From NCBI RefSeq assembly GCF_041381155.1, contig NC_091134.1, positions 54,385,944-54,449,943 on the forward strand: 64,000 bases of DNA, in the 5' to 3' direction. Below are positions 25,501 through 36,900 of the stretch, piece by piece. This DNA is from Argopecten irradians (taxonomy: Eukaryota; Mollusca; Bivalvia; Pectinida; Pectinidae). A program made the position numbers and the translations under genes. The stretch's first letter is position 1, and every line of letters begins with the position of its first letter. Below the pieces are notes generated by a model. That model did not search any database. It was not told where the DNA came from and worked only from the letters and a program-made list of their open reading frames with translations.

Positions 25501-28485
25501 CACGATCATCAAATGAAATTTTTGAAGTTCAAATATGGAAACCATTTCATGATCTAGGATAGGGCCAGGTTTTGAGCCACCATTTCCTCTTTCAAATTAT
25601 TTTTAAAAAGATGACCTCTGTAACAGTCTACAGAAAACACTAAAAATATCCAAATGACATATGATATCAGCAATACACTATTCATGGGTATATTGATGAT
25701 TTTACTTCAGAAGGAAAACCCAGATTATGATGACAAAATGATGGCTTAAAACTTATATTTCATATATTTATCAGTAAAGATAAATGTATATAGGAAACTT
25801 GTCTGATCTGATACACTGTTGCAAAGAAATGATCAGGTCACACAAGTCTTCATACACTTTATAGCTATAGTATAATAGCATCATGATTTTTTGGGCCAGA
25901 TTCAAATTAGAGAGGATTAGCAAAATAATATCCCCAAATCCACCATCTAAATGTGCAACAACTGATAATACAACTATTCAAGTGTTTCCATGCTCATACA
26001 AATGCAAAATAATAAATCTGAGTACAGCATTTCCAATCAATTTAATGATTTTTTTATTTACTTTCAGATATCTTAATATTGAAAGACACAGATTTTTTAA
26101 TTAGCATTTGTGTGTATCATGCCTTAACTAAACGTGAAGAGTATAACAGATAATAATGAAGAGATAGATGAAGATATATAATCTTGTCCATGAAATACCA
26201 TGGCAACAAGTTTACCTTTAAATGGGTCATCTGTAAAAAAGGGCAACATGCAGATACATATGAAGAGTGAACAGTGATGATAAGCTTACAACATTTACTA
26301 GCTACACCAATAGGAAACAGATCCTTGTTTCTGTAACTCAATAGAAAGGATTTCAAACAAAACAACACCTAAAACTATATTCAATTTTATTTTCCAAATA
26401 GTGATATATCCCATCTATGGATATAATTATGACTGTTCAGACAATCAATAAGAATTCCATATGTGATCATCCTCATCCCTTTTCCTTGAAAGATGGAACA
26501 TAATCCTCAGTTAAAGTTAATATTAAACAGATAATCTATAATCTGTACCACCTTTATTTAATTTACACTGGTGTAGTTGCAATTGACAAGTTTCTATTTC
26601 TTTCGAAATTCAAAATTAATCTGTAAAAGTGATACTAACAATAACTGTGTATTTCTTTAGATAATTTCATTTCATTTTTTTTTGTCTCTATTAAAGTGAA
26701 CAGTCAGGCAAGGATGGCTAAAGTCGGTAAAAATGGTGTGAATGTATCCAGTATAATTTCTTATGAAATGGAAAAATAAAATCTCTCGTCAAAATTTGTC
26801 TGCGACAAAGAAATTAATTTAAAGTATGGAAATTCTAAAACGTCCTCCCGGCTCACTATGTCCGTGGTTATATTTCCACGCAGCCTCGCTTTCAATGCTT
26901 TCAACTTTTCTTTAGTTTAATGGTCAGAACTGGGAAACTAAGCAGAACTTGACCGTCATATTAATATGTGAGAACTTTTGGAAGGCCAATGAACGCATTT
27001 AGACTGGTTTTCTTTGCCCGACTATTCACTTTAAGTGTTACAAGAAACATGAAACATGGATCTGGAGATCTAAACATTTACAATCTCACTAAAAAGTCTT
27101 CTAAAACCTATATTACAAAATTACATTACAAAATTAACAACATTTACATAACATTCCAAAAGTAATAACATGCACACAACACTTATAAATAGAAACTAAA
27201 CATTAATGAGTAAAAGTGTACACCAAAATTACATAGCAACACAACACTACTACAAAAGGTTTACTGGATACTAACAACAAAATATCTAAGCTGGCAAGTT
27301 CATTATCTTAAATAGCAAAGAACGATTGTAAAGTTAGCATCATATTAGCATGCAGTATAGATGAGAATTACATATCACTACTACTAATATTATAAAACAT
27401 ATTAAAATCAATATCTGATGAGCTACTTTTAAAACTCCTACCCTATATCTAATATTAAGGTACCGGTACTTTAATTCCAAACAAAGTTCATCATACACAG
27501 TGACATCACACACCAGATACCAATATGGCAATAATTGAAACATTTTTTGGTTATGAACAATAATTCTGGCATAATATTTACACCCCTTACGGCCTAATAC
27601 ATTGCGATACACACCTCCTTCTTGCCAGTGCGAGATTTCTGTCGTCCCTGTTTTTCCTCCGGTGTGAGTTCTGGTGAAGCAGGCTCCACTGGTTTATTGG
27701 ACGACTGTTTTGGAGTGCTGTGTTTTGGTTCAGCTGGCTTCTTCTTCTTAAGAAAACTTTTACCGCTGGATGTTTTACCTGATGATCAAATAAGCTTTAA
27801 TTTAACATTTTGTTGGTACATTTCTAGTAATTTCAATAACATTTTTGACACAACATTTCAATTTTGTTATCAGTTATTGATATCAGTAACTATCCATTCT
27901 TTATTATTTCTTCAGTGTTTTCCCATCAATTATTTTTCACTTTTCTTTCAAAGTTGCCTTTCTACAATGAAATGATACTTCTAAGTTTTCTTATACAATC
28001 AATTACATTATCTTTTTTGAATATTTATGAATATTATCCTAAGATTGAAACTCTCTAGATAGCTGTAATTAAAATTGATGTGTAAACATTAAACCTGTGC
28101 CAAAGTTGGACCCCATGTCGCTGTCATCCTCATCATCATCACTCTGCATCCACCACGGCTTACTTTTACTTTTTGGAGTTTTCTGTTCTCTAGGATCCAA
28201 ATATTTACTGACTTTGGCCGAGTCCAAGGATCCATCATCAGAGGAAACAGACTGCAAGGGGAAAAGACATCATAATATATATTACCAGTTTTTACATGTA
28301 TATATGATAAAACTGTACATCTCCATACCTACCAGAAATATTTGGAAAATGTGAACAATTAGTTGTTAACTAATGGCCATACGCTATCAGTGTTCTGTTC
28401 TTACTTGATACATAATATTACCCACCTCTTTCAAAAAAGCTTCAAACTGTCTATCAAAATCCTTTTTCTTTGCTTTAGGTGGCAT
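4277..28485 (-). CDS. CEP162: CEP162, centrosomal protein of 162 kDa (31 coding exons)
   Basis: CEP162 is a microtubule-binding protein of distal centriole ends that helps assemble the ciliary transition zone with CEP290 (family knowledge). I assembled 31 exons: 28485-28426, 28251-28095, 27778-27615, 24582-24513, 24146-24110, 23938-23889, 23600-23545, 23270-23064, 22684-22651, 22303-22145, 19953-19786, 19484-19335, 18885-18746, 17290-17059, 16530-16240, 15905-15778, 15369-15222, 14849-14737, 14435-14194, 13765-13615, 13359-13210, 12018-11857, 11661-11578, 11411-11190, 10944-10719, 10423-10244, 9888-9734, 9411-9304, 6967-6851, 6390-6241, 4549-4277. All splice sites are GT/AG, phases agree, and the total of 4584 nt gives 1527 aa (human about 1400). 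The start MPPKAKKKDFD is the first ATG in the exon, followed by a FEAFLKE segment like other family N-termini. The rest is disordered N-terminal sequence, then long coiled coils. Strong family matches are RRRHPNSLPA (exon 24), KWYAENQKLLD (exon 22) and the C-terminus. A 5' UTR exon further upstream was not located. Confidence 0.95.
4968..5965. mobile_element. Non-autonomous pogo/Tc1-like DNA transposon (998 bp)
   Basis: The ends are cagtcaaaccccgatg at 4968 and the inverted form ...aggtttgactg ending at 5965, flanked by TA on both sides (4966-4967, 5966-5967), which is the Tc1/mariner/pogo target-site signature. Subterminal 'ttcgaa'-containing words recur inside both ends. No transposase frame survives inside, so it needs a transposase in trans. 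It sits in the last CEP162 intron (4550-6240). Confidence 0.8.
6851..6967 (-). CDS. CEP162: CEP162 exon 29 (coiled coil)
   Basis: This 39-codon, phase-0 exon is easy to miss because no convincing ATG frame marks it. It reads INVLRSSHQKEFRKMLADQ and continues to a KVDAHE end that joins VLVRH of exon 30. The corresponding vertebrate segment is the ASLKASHQREIEKLL region. Acceptor ccaacag and donor GTTAGT flank it. Confidence 0.88.
7171..7209. repeat. Terminal fragment with aggcccatgggcct palindrome
   Basis: A 39-bp piece (ataagaggcccatgggcctt followed by aacggtcacctgag) directly precedes a related but distinct element that begins gacaagaggcccag at 7212. It matches, in inverse orientation, the fragment ending at 2337. 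Confidence 0.5.
7212..8161. mobile_element. Interspersed element with internal 158-bp tandem repeats
   Basis: This begins gacaagaggcccagatgg and closes with a strong hairpin at 8131-8160 (gctcacctcggtcc, loop ttcg, ggaccaggtgagc). The inside has tandem units: the word gaccccgcccctcaggcccc recurs at 7488, 7646, 7804 and 7963, a 158-159 bp period, with each unit carrying ccctataaggatgctacc and agagaagaagtc. A degraded earlier unit starts near 7350. No credible protein is encoded. It lies in the CEP162 intron between exons 28 and 29. It is probably a non-autonomous DNA element of a type common in bivalves (inference). Confidence 0.7.
8162..9191. mobile_element. Related interspersed element with about 315-bp tandem units
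   Basis: Two long units (from about 8317 and about 8632) and a third partial unit (from about 8961) share gcccctctg...cccccaggggg blocks, taaaatgctat...aggctaataattct and catataattcacaattttt. The end at 9165-9191 has a ggtcacttgag/taggtgacct inverted pair like the hairpin ending of the neighbouring element. The two elements are head-to-tail relatives with different internal tandem repeats. No coding capacity was seen. Confidence 0.6.
11190..11411 (-). CDS. CEP162: CEP162 exon 24 (RRRHPNSLPA signature)
   Basis: This 74-codon, phase-0 exon contains VKEMESIIRRRHPNSLPA, a non-coiled signature that is nearly invariant in the family. It is followed by an alanine/proline-rich linker and a new heptad segment (VKKLELELEGKDIESEKM). 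It is the clearest internal landmark of the gene. Confidence 0.93.
12225..13148. mobile_element. Non-autonomous hAT element (924 bp) with perfect 8-bp TSD
   Basis: The terminal inverted repeat is tagggctgcc at 12225 and ggcagcccta ending at 13148. The flanking 8 bp ctatacaa is perfectly duplicated (12217-12224 and 13149-13156), the hAT hallmark. Subterminal 'cgatatattg'-like words recur near both ends. No transposase frame was seen. It lies in the CEP162 intron between exons 21 and 22, ending about 60 bp past the exon 21 donor side. Confidence 0.9.
16240..16530 (-). CDS. CEP162: CEP162 exon 15 (acceptor embedded in a minisatellite)
   Basis: This 291-nt exon contains HVKSSGYGQKSPP, which matches the SSGYG motif of vertebrate CEP162, followed by a basic, Ser/Lys-rich disordered segment. 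The high-coordinate boundary is ambiguous because the acceptor (ctgtag|GTCTGAATTCC) is repeated upstream. I chose the acceptor nearest the conserved sequence. Using the copies at 16596 or 16629 would add 22 or 33 codons in frame. Confidence 0.85.
16520..16676. repeat. 33-bp minisatellite spanning a CEP162 3' splice site
   Basis: Units start at 16520, 16553, 16586 and 16619 (exact 33-bp steps), then a shortened step leads to a fifth copy at about 16645. Each unit contains 11 bp of exon sequence (ggaattcagac on the plus strand) plus 22 bp of polypyrimidine tract and acceptor. On the minus strand, copies 1, 4 and 5 keep ctgtag|gtctg, copy 3 has cagtag|ttctg, and copy 2 has lost the AG. Confidence 0.9.
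17059..17290 (-). CDS. CEP162: CEP162 exon 14 (SR/SP-rich basic segment)
   Basis: This phase-0 entry exon begins SIMERGRQKKKKTKPEKSEK and passes into a run of SPRRRPSPRSS, SQSRSPSASPRR and SRSLSPSKT. This resembles an RS-type, proline-directed phosphorylation-prone region and has no close counterpart that I recognise in vertebrate CEP162. The donor is the weak GTCAGC, but phase and the join to exon 15 fit. Confidence 0.85.
19117..19298. mobile_element. MITE with long inverted repeats, copy 1
   Basis: This element of about 182 bp is almost entirely palindromic: atattccggatttgcatatt and acagagtcatctgcc on the left pair with the inverse of aagggagctaactctgtaat and cggaatat on the right. gtaggtattgattgtgatgt pairs with the inverse of acgtaacaatcgatacctac. 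A second diverged copy lies at 22843-23005. The target duplication is not clear. It sits in the CEP162 intron between exons 12 and 13. Confidence 0.7.
20000..22144. other. CEP162 intron between exons 10 and 11: no feature seen
   Basis: This is AT-rich intronic sequence. Frames on both strands are short and lack splice-bounded or family-like content. I see no structured repeat here. Confidence 0.6.
22843..23005. mobile_element. MITE with long inverted repeats, copy 2
   Basis: This is a diverged copy of the 19117-19298 family. Shared words in the same order are tttgcatactac, gttatctgccctt, gggtaggtatt, agagaaaacaatgtg, and the closing taactctgcaatat. It lies in the CEP162 intron between exons 8 and 9, ending about 60 bp from exon 8. 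Confidence 0.65.
24583..27614. other. Large CEP162 intron between exons 3 and 4
   Basis: This 3-kb intron contains the TTAA-flanked MITE at 26695-27030. The remainder is AT-rich sequence in which I see no exon, RNA gene or structured repeat. Confidence 0.6.
26695..27030. mobile_element. TTAA-flanked MITE (336 bp), copy A
   Basis: The terminal inverted repeat is agtgaacagtcaggcaa at 26695 and ttgcccgactattcact ending at 27030, flanked by TTAA on both sides (26691-26694, 27031-27034), as for piggyBac- or Kolobok-mobilised elements. A second copy in inverse orientation lies at 47497-47840, sharing the internal words gaaagcgaggctgcgtggaa and agttctcacatattaat. No protein is encoded; the short frame across the right end is incidental. 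Confidence 0.85.
28426..28485 (-). CDS. CEP162: CEP162 first coding exon
   Basis: This has 20 codons from ATG at 28485: MPPKAKKKDFDRQFEAFLKE, then donor GTGGGT. The DFDxxFEAFLKE segment matches the conserved start of the family (a FEQFMKEL-type motif in vertebrates). An acceptor (tttttgaag) 17 bases upstream of the ATG suggests that the 5' UTR is split and a non-coding exon lies further up, at higher coordinates. Confidence 0.88.
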
Positions 28486-31400
28486 GGTTTTGTAGTGTGT
28501 AACCTTCAAAAAAGAAAAAAACATAGTTATGCATGCGGCTTTTTGCCATGCTGTAAATAAACTTTATAAAGGATATGCATTTATACAATGCCATGATCCC
28601 TGCATTCTTGTGTAAATTTAAATGGAAATGTTATAGCAATGATATACTTAGACATCAAGCTCAACCAAGTTATGATATATATCATAGGATTCAATTAGCT
28701 GCAATATTGTAGGTATAGCTCAAAAGACTTTTAGACAGAAAATGTTGTCTTCTTTAGAGCTACAATTGGTGCCTATTACTGCTAATGGAGCAAAGTAATG
28801 GTTATGCAAACCATTATTTAAACATTTGCATGCATTTTATCGTACTTGTTTTATATCGGTTACCTACTAGGCAATAAAACTGAACCATGTAAAATATCTA
28901 ATTCTCTGCAAGACATTTTGTTTTACATATACATATATGAAGATCTTTCCGCAGTGAATTTATACAGCAAGTCTACAAAGTATGAATTTGATGTTTTGTG
29001 AGCAGTATGGTAGATATTAAGAATGGTAGTTAAGTTTATTTTTGACAAAAATAATATATAAATGCTTGTATATGCACAAAATACTTGGAAACCTACAAAA
29101 AAGTATAGAAAATTGTGTCCGAGTGATTTTCGGAGGCCCTGCTCCACTAGGACACATAATTAAAGGGCCTATTCGTATCCGGCCGAAAGGTATAGCAGGC
29201 CGGGTACGTATATTCGTTCGAAGGATTCAATGTGCAAATCTGAGATAAATTGTTACTCCTGTATTAAAGATTTTTATAGTGCAATCACATGCACTTGTGG
29301 ACATGAATATGTCTATGTTATTATTTTTAATTTTTTTAAAGAAAATTTTTTTATGTAACAGTAAGTTACATATGTTGGAATTACCATGTTCCGACCATAA
29401 ATGAAATGATAACAAACATAAATGCATGCTTCATATATAAAAACACACGTATCTCAGCCTTAGTATGCTTTTATATAACTATATGAAGCATATGTTTGTA
29501 ATTATCGTTGTTAGCATTTCACATATGGTACATGGTAATTCCATATGTAAATTACTGTGTATAACAAATTTTCTTAAAAAATAAAGTGCCACCTGCGAGT
29601 ACAATATTTGCCATTGGCCATTAGGGTATGAATGATTCAATTTATCACAGACATGGTTGAACAATGCATGCTGTTTTTCTGCAAATAGACTTAAATGGGG
29701 CAATTGAGAGGAATTCATTAAATTTTGGCTCTTAAAAAATTTGAGCAACTTTCTTCATTTTTGTGTACAAAATGATGCTAACTAGGTCTAGTCCACAGAT
29801 TCTATGGGCGATTTTTTAAAAGAGTCTATCAAATAAAACTTAACTTATGTTCTATCCGGGTATGTAGAACACTGATTTTGACAGTATGAACAAGTCGTCA
29901 CATGTCAACAAATGATATAAACAAATGTCTCCGACATGTTTTACCGAATATTTGTGCGCATTACTAGTTTTATTCATAACTAGGCTTTAAAATATATTGG
30001 TATGAATGAATGCGAAATGCATCAAATTATTTATCTTGATAAACAACCCTTTGTTTTCGACCTACCTGTTAAATTTTGCGCCGCATCTCTACATTCTTTG
30101 AACACCACGATTTTCTACCTTCACATACAAAAGAGTTCGACACATAAACCAAAGCGCAATTACTTCCCCTTGACCATGCATGTTTTGCCCTGCATACCAG
30201 ATACGCTTCTGTTCATGTCAGAAACAAACCTTTGTATTCATATCAAAGTCATTCAAAGTCCACGAGCTCTTATGCTAATTTAAATATTAGAACACTGCAT
30301 TTTTACCTTTTTGAAACAAAACAAAAACAAAGTTTTCACCTTTTTCAAACACACAAATGCTTTAATATCACATTCAAATCTCCTATACATTTTCATAATC
30401 CACAAAATATAGTAACATTGTTTTTAATTGACTCATTTATTTTTGTGGTTACTTACAAATTACAAAGATGTACAATAATGTACCTGCATATGATATGCTA
30501 TCATATACACCCCTGCAATTAAATGACAAATCGGTCTTCTAACATACTGGTATTATGTCAGATAGGAAACAATTTCAAGATGAAATACAATATTAAGAAA
30601 AATGTTTGTATACAGATGTATTATATACATAAACATGAAACAATATGTTACAATACTTTCCAATGACAAAAAATACTTGCTTAATCTCCTCACTACTGTT
30701 ACAAAATAACAATTATGATAAATCATGATTGATATTGCATTTCCCATGTATAAAAATGCTGTAATGCTTTTAACTGAGTGTGCATTAATTTTTTATTGTG
30801 AAAAAGACTTGGAAAAAGTATTAACTTTCAGTTGAAAGTCTTGCATGAACTTTAGACTCAAAAAAGAAAAGTAATATAAAAATAATCTAGCTGTTATAAA
30901 AAAAAATAAACCAAATTTATTTTAGAAAATCTACAATATTTTCAAATACTGCAACAATTTATTAGTATTTGTAATATAAGCTTACTATAATAATATAAAA
31001 AAAATCAATCAGTAGATTTATGGCAGTGCTCACCAGTAACAACTTCTGAAGCAAGACATCTTTGGAAAAATTGAAATAATCACACATATATACACACAGA
31101 AAATGCTGTTTTAACAACTTAACGCCGATACCATATACATGAATCAATAAGGTACAGAATACACAAAATCGTCAAAGAAATAAAAAATGTTAATGTAGGT
31201 ATTAATTTCTGTGAAATCAAAATTTAGCACAAAATAAATCATTAACAATCACCAGTATTCTTTAAATCCTTTATGGAATGCATTATGATTTTATAGTAAG
31301 CGTTTATGATGTTGCTGAAAAATGGACACCTGCATTGACTGATCGCAAGGCAGTATGTAAGTGGAGGTATTCCTCCACTGACTTTTTGGAGCACCCCGCA

Positions 31401-33704
31401 GTATGTTCCACGCTTCATGCTCACACACAGACACATGTACATATTCAATGTTGAAGCAAACATCATAGCATAGACAGTGCAAAATGCAAAGTCATATGCT
31501 GTACCCAGGTGCTTTGATTGACAGCTGGTGTTCTGTCAATTAAATAAACAGAAGTATATTTGATCTAACATTGAGGTAAAGCAAATTTTTCTTGTGACCC
31601 TTAACCTTTCCAACACAAACATACATACATTTACTGTCATATTTCATGGGTTTTTTTTGTATGCTGATAGACATATACACTTTTTGATATTCATAACGAC
31701 CTTCAAACTGAAATTCTGATACATAAATTTTCCTAACAACACAATGAACATGAGTACCGGGGTAAATACTCCATTCAGTGTTGAAAATAATCACCCCAAA
31801 ATTCACTGTTTAACTATAGAGAAAATTAATCAAAATAATCAAATCCAGTTTCATCTTTTAAAAAATAGTCGTGCTGAAAACAAAAATGATGAAATTTTCA
31901 CATGACAAGTTATAGTATAGATATTGAACATACATTAGATCTGACGTCTAAAATACAATGATTGTAAATTACATTGCATATAGCTTAGTATACAGAGTTT
32001 ACTTTAATACAAAAATACTACTTTATGGTGACAAATTTCACTTACAGAACAAAATGAAGGCCATATTATTAACAAAGATTCGACAGACATTTTACAAAAA
32101 TATTCTACCTGTTTATAATACTCCCTGATTTACAATGGTCTATCTTCATTGCTTATTTTAGCTAATATAAAATGCAAAATAAAATTAAAAACAGATATAA
32201 TCCAAATGATATCCTGAGTATTATAAATTGATCTGTCAAATATTTAACTTTCATAAAAGGATGTATTACCAGAACAGGTTTAAACATTGGTATTTATATT
32301 GGTAATTACGACTGCTATAAATTTATCTTATGATGATTAATAGGTACAAAATTACGGTAGACAGATTTAGCTAATTGCGTTTATTCTATTCCATCACTGA
32401 TATATTGGAGCAATAGCATCTATGTCTTACAGTCATTTAAAAAAAAATCAAATCCAAAAACAAACAAAAAAAAAATTTTTAGGCAAAATTAGTCAAAACT
32501 TCTATGAAACGTGACAAAATTTGAAGAGAAAGAAAAATGAAAATGTTCAATTGATTGTGATTTAAATACATTAATTAACTCTTTCAAAGTCTGACAATGA
32601 ACAAATTTGAAATAAGAATGAGAGTTTGATGAACAAATCAATTATGAATATGTATAATGAGTACAATATCACTGAATAAAACAAATTCTTCAGTGAGGAA
32701 AAGAAAAGTTTTTCAGTATTTAGAACATCTAAAAATTCTAACAAAAACTGAATCGATTACTGCATTTCTGATAATGTGGCACTTTAATTCAAATTTTCAA
32801 CCTCATTGCGTTACAGAGTTATCCACTGAGTGGAAAATTCTTTTCTTTTTTTTCTGTTGTATGAGTAAAGTTATCGATGATATAAATGTAGCATTCTTAT
32901 TCATACAACTAAGAAGTTTCAACTATACTGCAATATTGAACATCCATAACATACAACTGATGATCTTGACAAATGATTTTGAATACAAAACATATCTTAA
33001 TTAACTACATTTTCAAGCATACAGGCAATTATTTTAAAGTATTGTCAGGCTTTTGTACAGGTAGGTGTACATGTACATGGGCCTCAAATCATTTTTATAT
33101 ATACAATTGTAATTAAAAAAATTTCTGAAAAAAGTCAAATCCATCATAATGATAACCGGGTGAGAAATGAACCAGTTAAAACAACAGTTACCATAGTAAT
33201 CATTTACATATACATGTAACAATGTTCATTCTAAAAGGAAGTTTAAATTTTAACATCTATTCCCTAACTATGATATTTTGTTCACAACTATTGGTCTATC
33301 CAGAAAGTAAATTAAAAATCATAATGTGTCTTTGTTTGACAGGTTTGCTATTCTAAAGTTGAAATCAGATTACATGCTCTGGTATTATGATACACTGGAG
33401 TCATCGTTGTGACTATAAGTTGGAGCTCATGATAAGTTCAAATTTCCACCAGTAGATATAACACTATGCAATGTTTTACTGACCAAAACTAACTAGAGAG
33501 ATGCTCCTCTTCTAAATTCAATGTCAACTACATAATAATATATAATACAGACTTATCAAACAATGTGAATTATGCCAAAATGGAATCAAGCACTTATAAT
33601 GTTAAATTGAACAACAAAAATATATGGCAACATTTTTAACATGCCCTGCTTGAAAAAATATTTGAAGCGCTGACACAACATTAAACCAGAAAGTCAGAGA
33701 GCAT
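28486..33704. other. Gene-poor interval between CEP162 5' end and DNAJC8 3' end
   Basis: The CEP162 promoter and any leader exon should lie here but could not be placed. Two more GC-rich islands stand out. One at 29110-29240 has clustered ggcc/cgg words and an inverted aggccct/agggcct pair. The other at 31300-31430 contains the 20-bp stem-loop at 31360-31379. The rest is AT-rich with no supportable gene. Confidence 0.55.
31360..31379. other. Perfect 8-bp stem-loop in a locally GC-rich island
   Basis: The sequence agtggaggtattcctccact is a perfect inverted repeat with a 4-base loop. It lies within about 130 bp of unusually balanced composition in a very AT-rich neighbourhood. It could be part of a repeat, a regulatory element or a structured transcript; nothing decides. 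Confidence 0.35.
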
Positions 33705-33985
33705 TTTATTTTAAATTTGGCAATTCAATACCCTGTAATTCACAAAGTACCAAAAGAAAGTTCACCAGACAGAATGACTGATAAGCCAAACTCAATGCAA
33801 GTCAATGTACGCAGACTACATAAGACTATCAAGTCAAACCCACATAACAGTTTGACTCAAAAATTGCATGTATATCCTATGAATTTTTACATGTGATACA
33901 TGTAATCTAAAGACAAAATTCCAATTTGAGACAGACATAAATCTAATGTAGTTTCCCAGTAAAATTGCTTTAGTTACAATAGAAG
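33705..33985 (-). other. Candidate DNAJC8 3' UTR
   Basis: This starts right after the DNAJC8 stop (33986-33988). A minus-strand AATAAA (tttatt, 33705-33710) 276 bases beyond the stop is a plausible polyadenylation signal. Confidence 0.4.
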
Positions 33986-36900
33986 TTATCTCTTCTCAGC
34001 TCGGTGTTTTGGAGGTCTAAATACACCCTTTGCTTTTTTCCCGCCACTTTTCCACGATCTCCAACTATCCACTCTCTCTGTTCGACTTTCCTGAGGACAA
34101 TAATGGTACATTTATCACACGGCATGTACTTTATACTAAACTGAATGGAGTTATATGTGAAGTGTAACTGGTTCTAACAGCACTTATAATGTAGACAAGT
34201 ATTACAGTAAAAGACAAGTTACAGCTATTTTCCATATCTTCATTCAGTTCATCTTACATATGACAAATTATCCTTACTGTACAACAGTTTCTCATATGTC
34301 TCACAATAAGTTTTGAATCTGCAGTATTTCAATTTTTACTTGTATCTAATCGAATTTCATGATTCTTCACACAACACACAAAATAACATCCAAAAATGCT
34401 ACCTCAAAATTTTTGTTCCACACAGCATCCATTTTTTTCTTTTCCTCAGCAGCAGCCTCGTCCTCTGCTTTCCTCTTTCTGTGGATACAATAGATTAGAA
34501 CATATCAAACTATCTGGTAATATCAATCATAAACTCACTTTACATAGTTGGATAAGAGTTTACTGAAAATCAGCTGGGGTTTTTTCAACTTTAGTACATA
34601 TGCTAGTTCATTTTCCATGAAGAATTTCTCTGTTGATATTCCTAGAAGTATTATTTTCGAAACACTATAATGAATCAAAAGATTTAGAAGAACCCATCAT
34701 AGATCTGTCACTATCATGAGTTTATGAATATCACTGACCGCTCATGCATGTCCTTGGTTTCTCGTTCCTGTCTCATCCTCTCAAGGTCAGCAAACAACTT
34801 ACAGGTCTGTACATGGACAGCATGTTTGTACTGCAAACAAATGTATACAGATGAAATGGATAAAAATTGATATATAATAAGATGCATATGTATAGTCGTT
34901 TCTCATTAATTCACAGTCAATAGGACCATGGTAGTAACTTTGCGTTATTTTAACATTTGAGTTAATTTAACTTGAATACATACCATATAGTTGGTTATTA
35001 AAGTGGGTCAAAGTTGGGTAAAGAAATTCAATTTACGTTTTAAAAGACTGTAAATAATTCAACCATTTCTCAAAATTTTGAGGATTCATTTCTTTGCAAT
35101 CAATGTAATGCCTCACAAAATTGCAAAAATATTATCCCTGCTTAACTGGCTATATGCTATTAATGAAAATTTCCACCAAGATAAAATGCTTGAAATTAAA
35201 CATGCAGTCTTAGTCTCAGAGTTAATGAAGTTTGACCCTATACCTACAGAGTAATTACAATTGCATCAATAGTAAGCATCATAAGAGGAATTGATCAGAG
35301 TTTTGTCAACTGTTTTGAACGGTTAGATCACAATTAAATACATGATCCTACAAAATCCAATGGTCCCTCATCAAGGTTCATCAAACAAATAAGAACATTA
35401 TCTCCATACAACAACAGCTGTGGATCATAAATCCAAACACTCACCTTATCCTCATCATCCTCGGGAACATAAGGCGGCTTTCCTTCCTTTTTGTTCTGTT
35501 TCTTTTTCTGCTTTATCTATCACAATAAACATATTCTACTGTTAAATATACATTTAGATATGAGAATAAAAGAACCGGAAACTTTTTTAATATTTTCCTA
35601 CACAACTATATATGATTTTAAGAAATTTTTAAATGATTGTTCAAGATTTTGGTTTGAATATCAAGCTGATTTTCATTATGGTTAGGTAGAATGGGTACCA
35701 CATATTTTTGTAAAAGGAATTGCAGCAGCTAAGTATGTAAGAGTAATATCCTTCATATCAATTTATGTAGACATGACATTTTATCTTAATTGCTCTAGAT
35801 GACATGTGATGGACTTCTTGACATTTGCTCCTTTTGTTTATTGAAGTAGCCACCAGCTTCTACCCGAATATCTCCTTAAAACATGCTGTCACAATAAGAT
35901 AACACCACCAAGTTAGACTGATCTGATTGTACAACTCACCATCTCATTTACCCGTAGTTTGGCTTCATCAATGATTTCTCTACATCTCCGGTATCCTTCC
36001 TCATTCTCTAATGTCTTATACGATTTATTTACAGCTGAAAGATATCAACAATGTATAAGTTTAATCTCAAAATTAATTTGTCATTAATAATTGGGTTTTC
36101 AAAGGTTTCAGCTAAACAAAGCCCCTGTATTTCAATGGAGAGATTGTTGAAAGTGAAATAATAAGGTGATCCAATTTGCAAATTTTAGATTAAATGACTG
36201 AAAAATAAGTTTATTCTGCTTAAATGAAGAAAATATATTATGTTTATTTATACATAAGAAATCCTTAATACCTTCGAATGCTTTTTGTGCCCTTTCTTTG
36301 TTGTCTAAATTCTTATCTGGATGGACTAATATTGACATCTGCAATGCAAAACAAAAAAATCAGGAAACATCTGTTGTACAATGTATTGTAAGAAACTAAG
36401 GTTTGTTCAAAAGAACAATTTTCTTTTACAAAATATAATATAAGTCTAATAGAAATAGTTCATCTGATGTTAATATAAATACCAAATGTTTAACAATCCT
36501 AAAAGAAATATGAACTACTACATGTGCACATGTATTATTCAAGGATGAATCATGCTTATCAACTTTCGTTTTAAGACTTTTAAAATCTAAAGTACTGATG
36601 CTAATAAAGTATTGTTTCTAATATTATCTTTATATCATGTGAACATAATTCAGTTGTGCTCTGTGTGTCTTGAAGATCGCCTCGAACATTTGACAATCCT
36701 TTGTTGCCACACTGTTGTAATGACATCTTTGTCTCATGTATACATACATGTACAGTATAGAAATACAAACCTGTCTATATCTCTTTTTAATTTCTGCAAG
36801 TGGTGTATCAGGGTCGATTTGTAGCACCTGGTGAAAATATGTGTATTGTTTTAATTATCAAAGAATTAAAAATCAATAAAATTGTCAAAAATTAGTTTTA

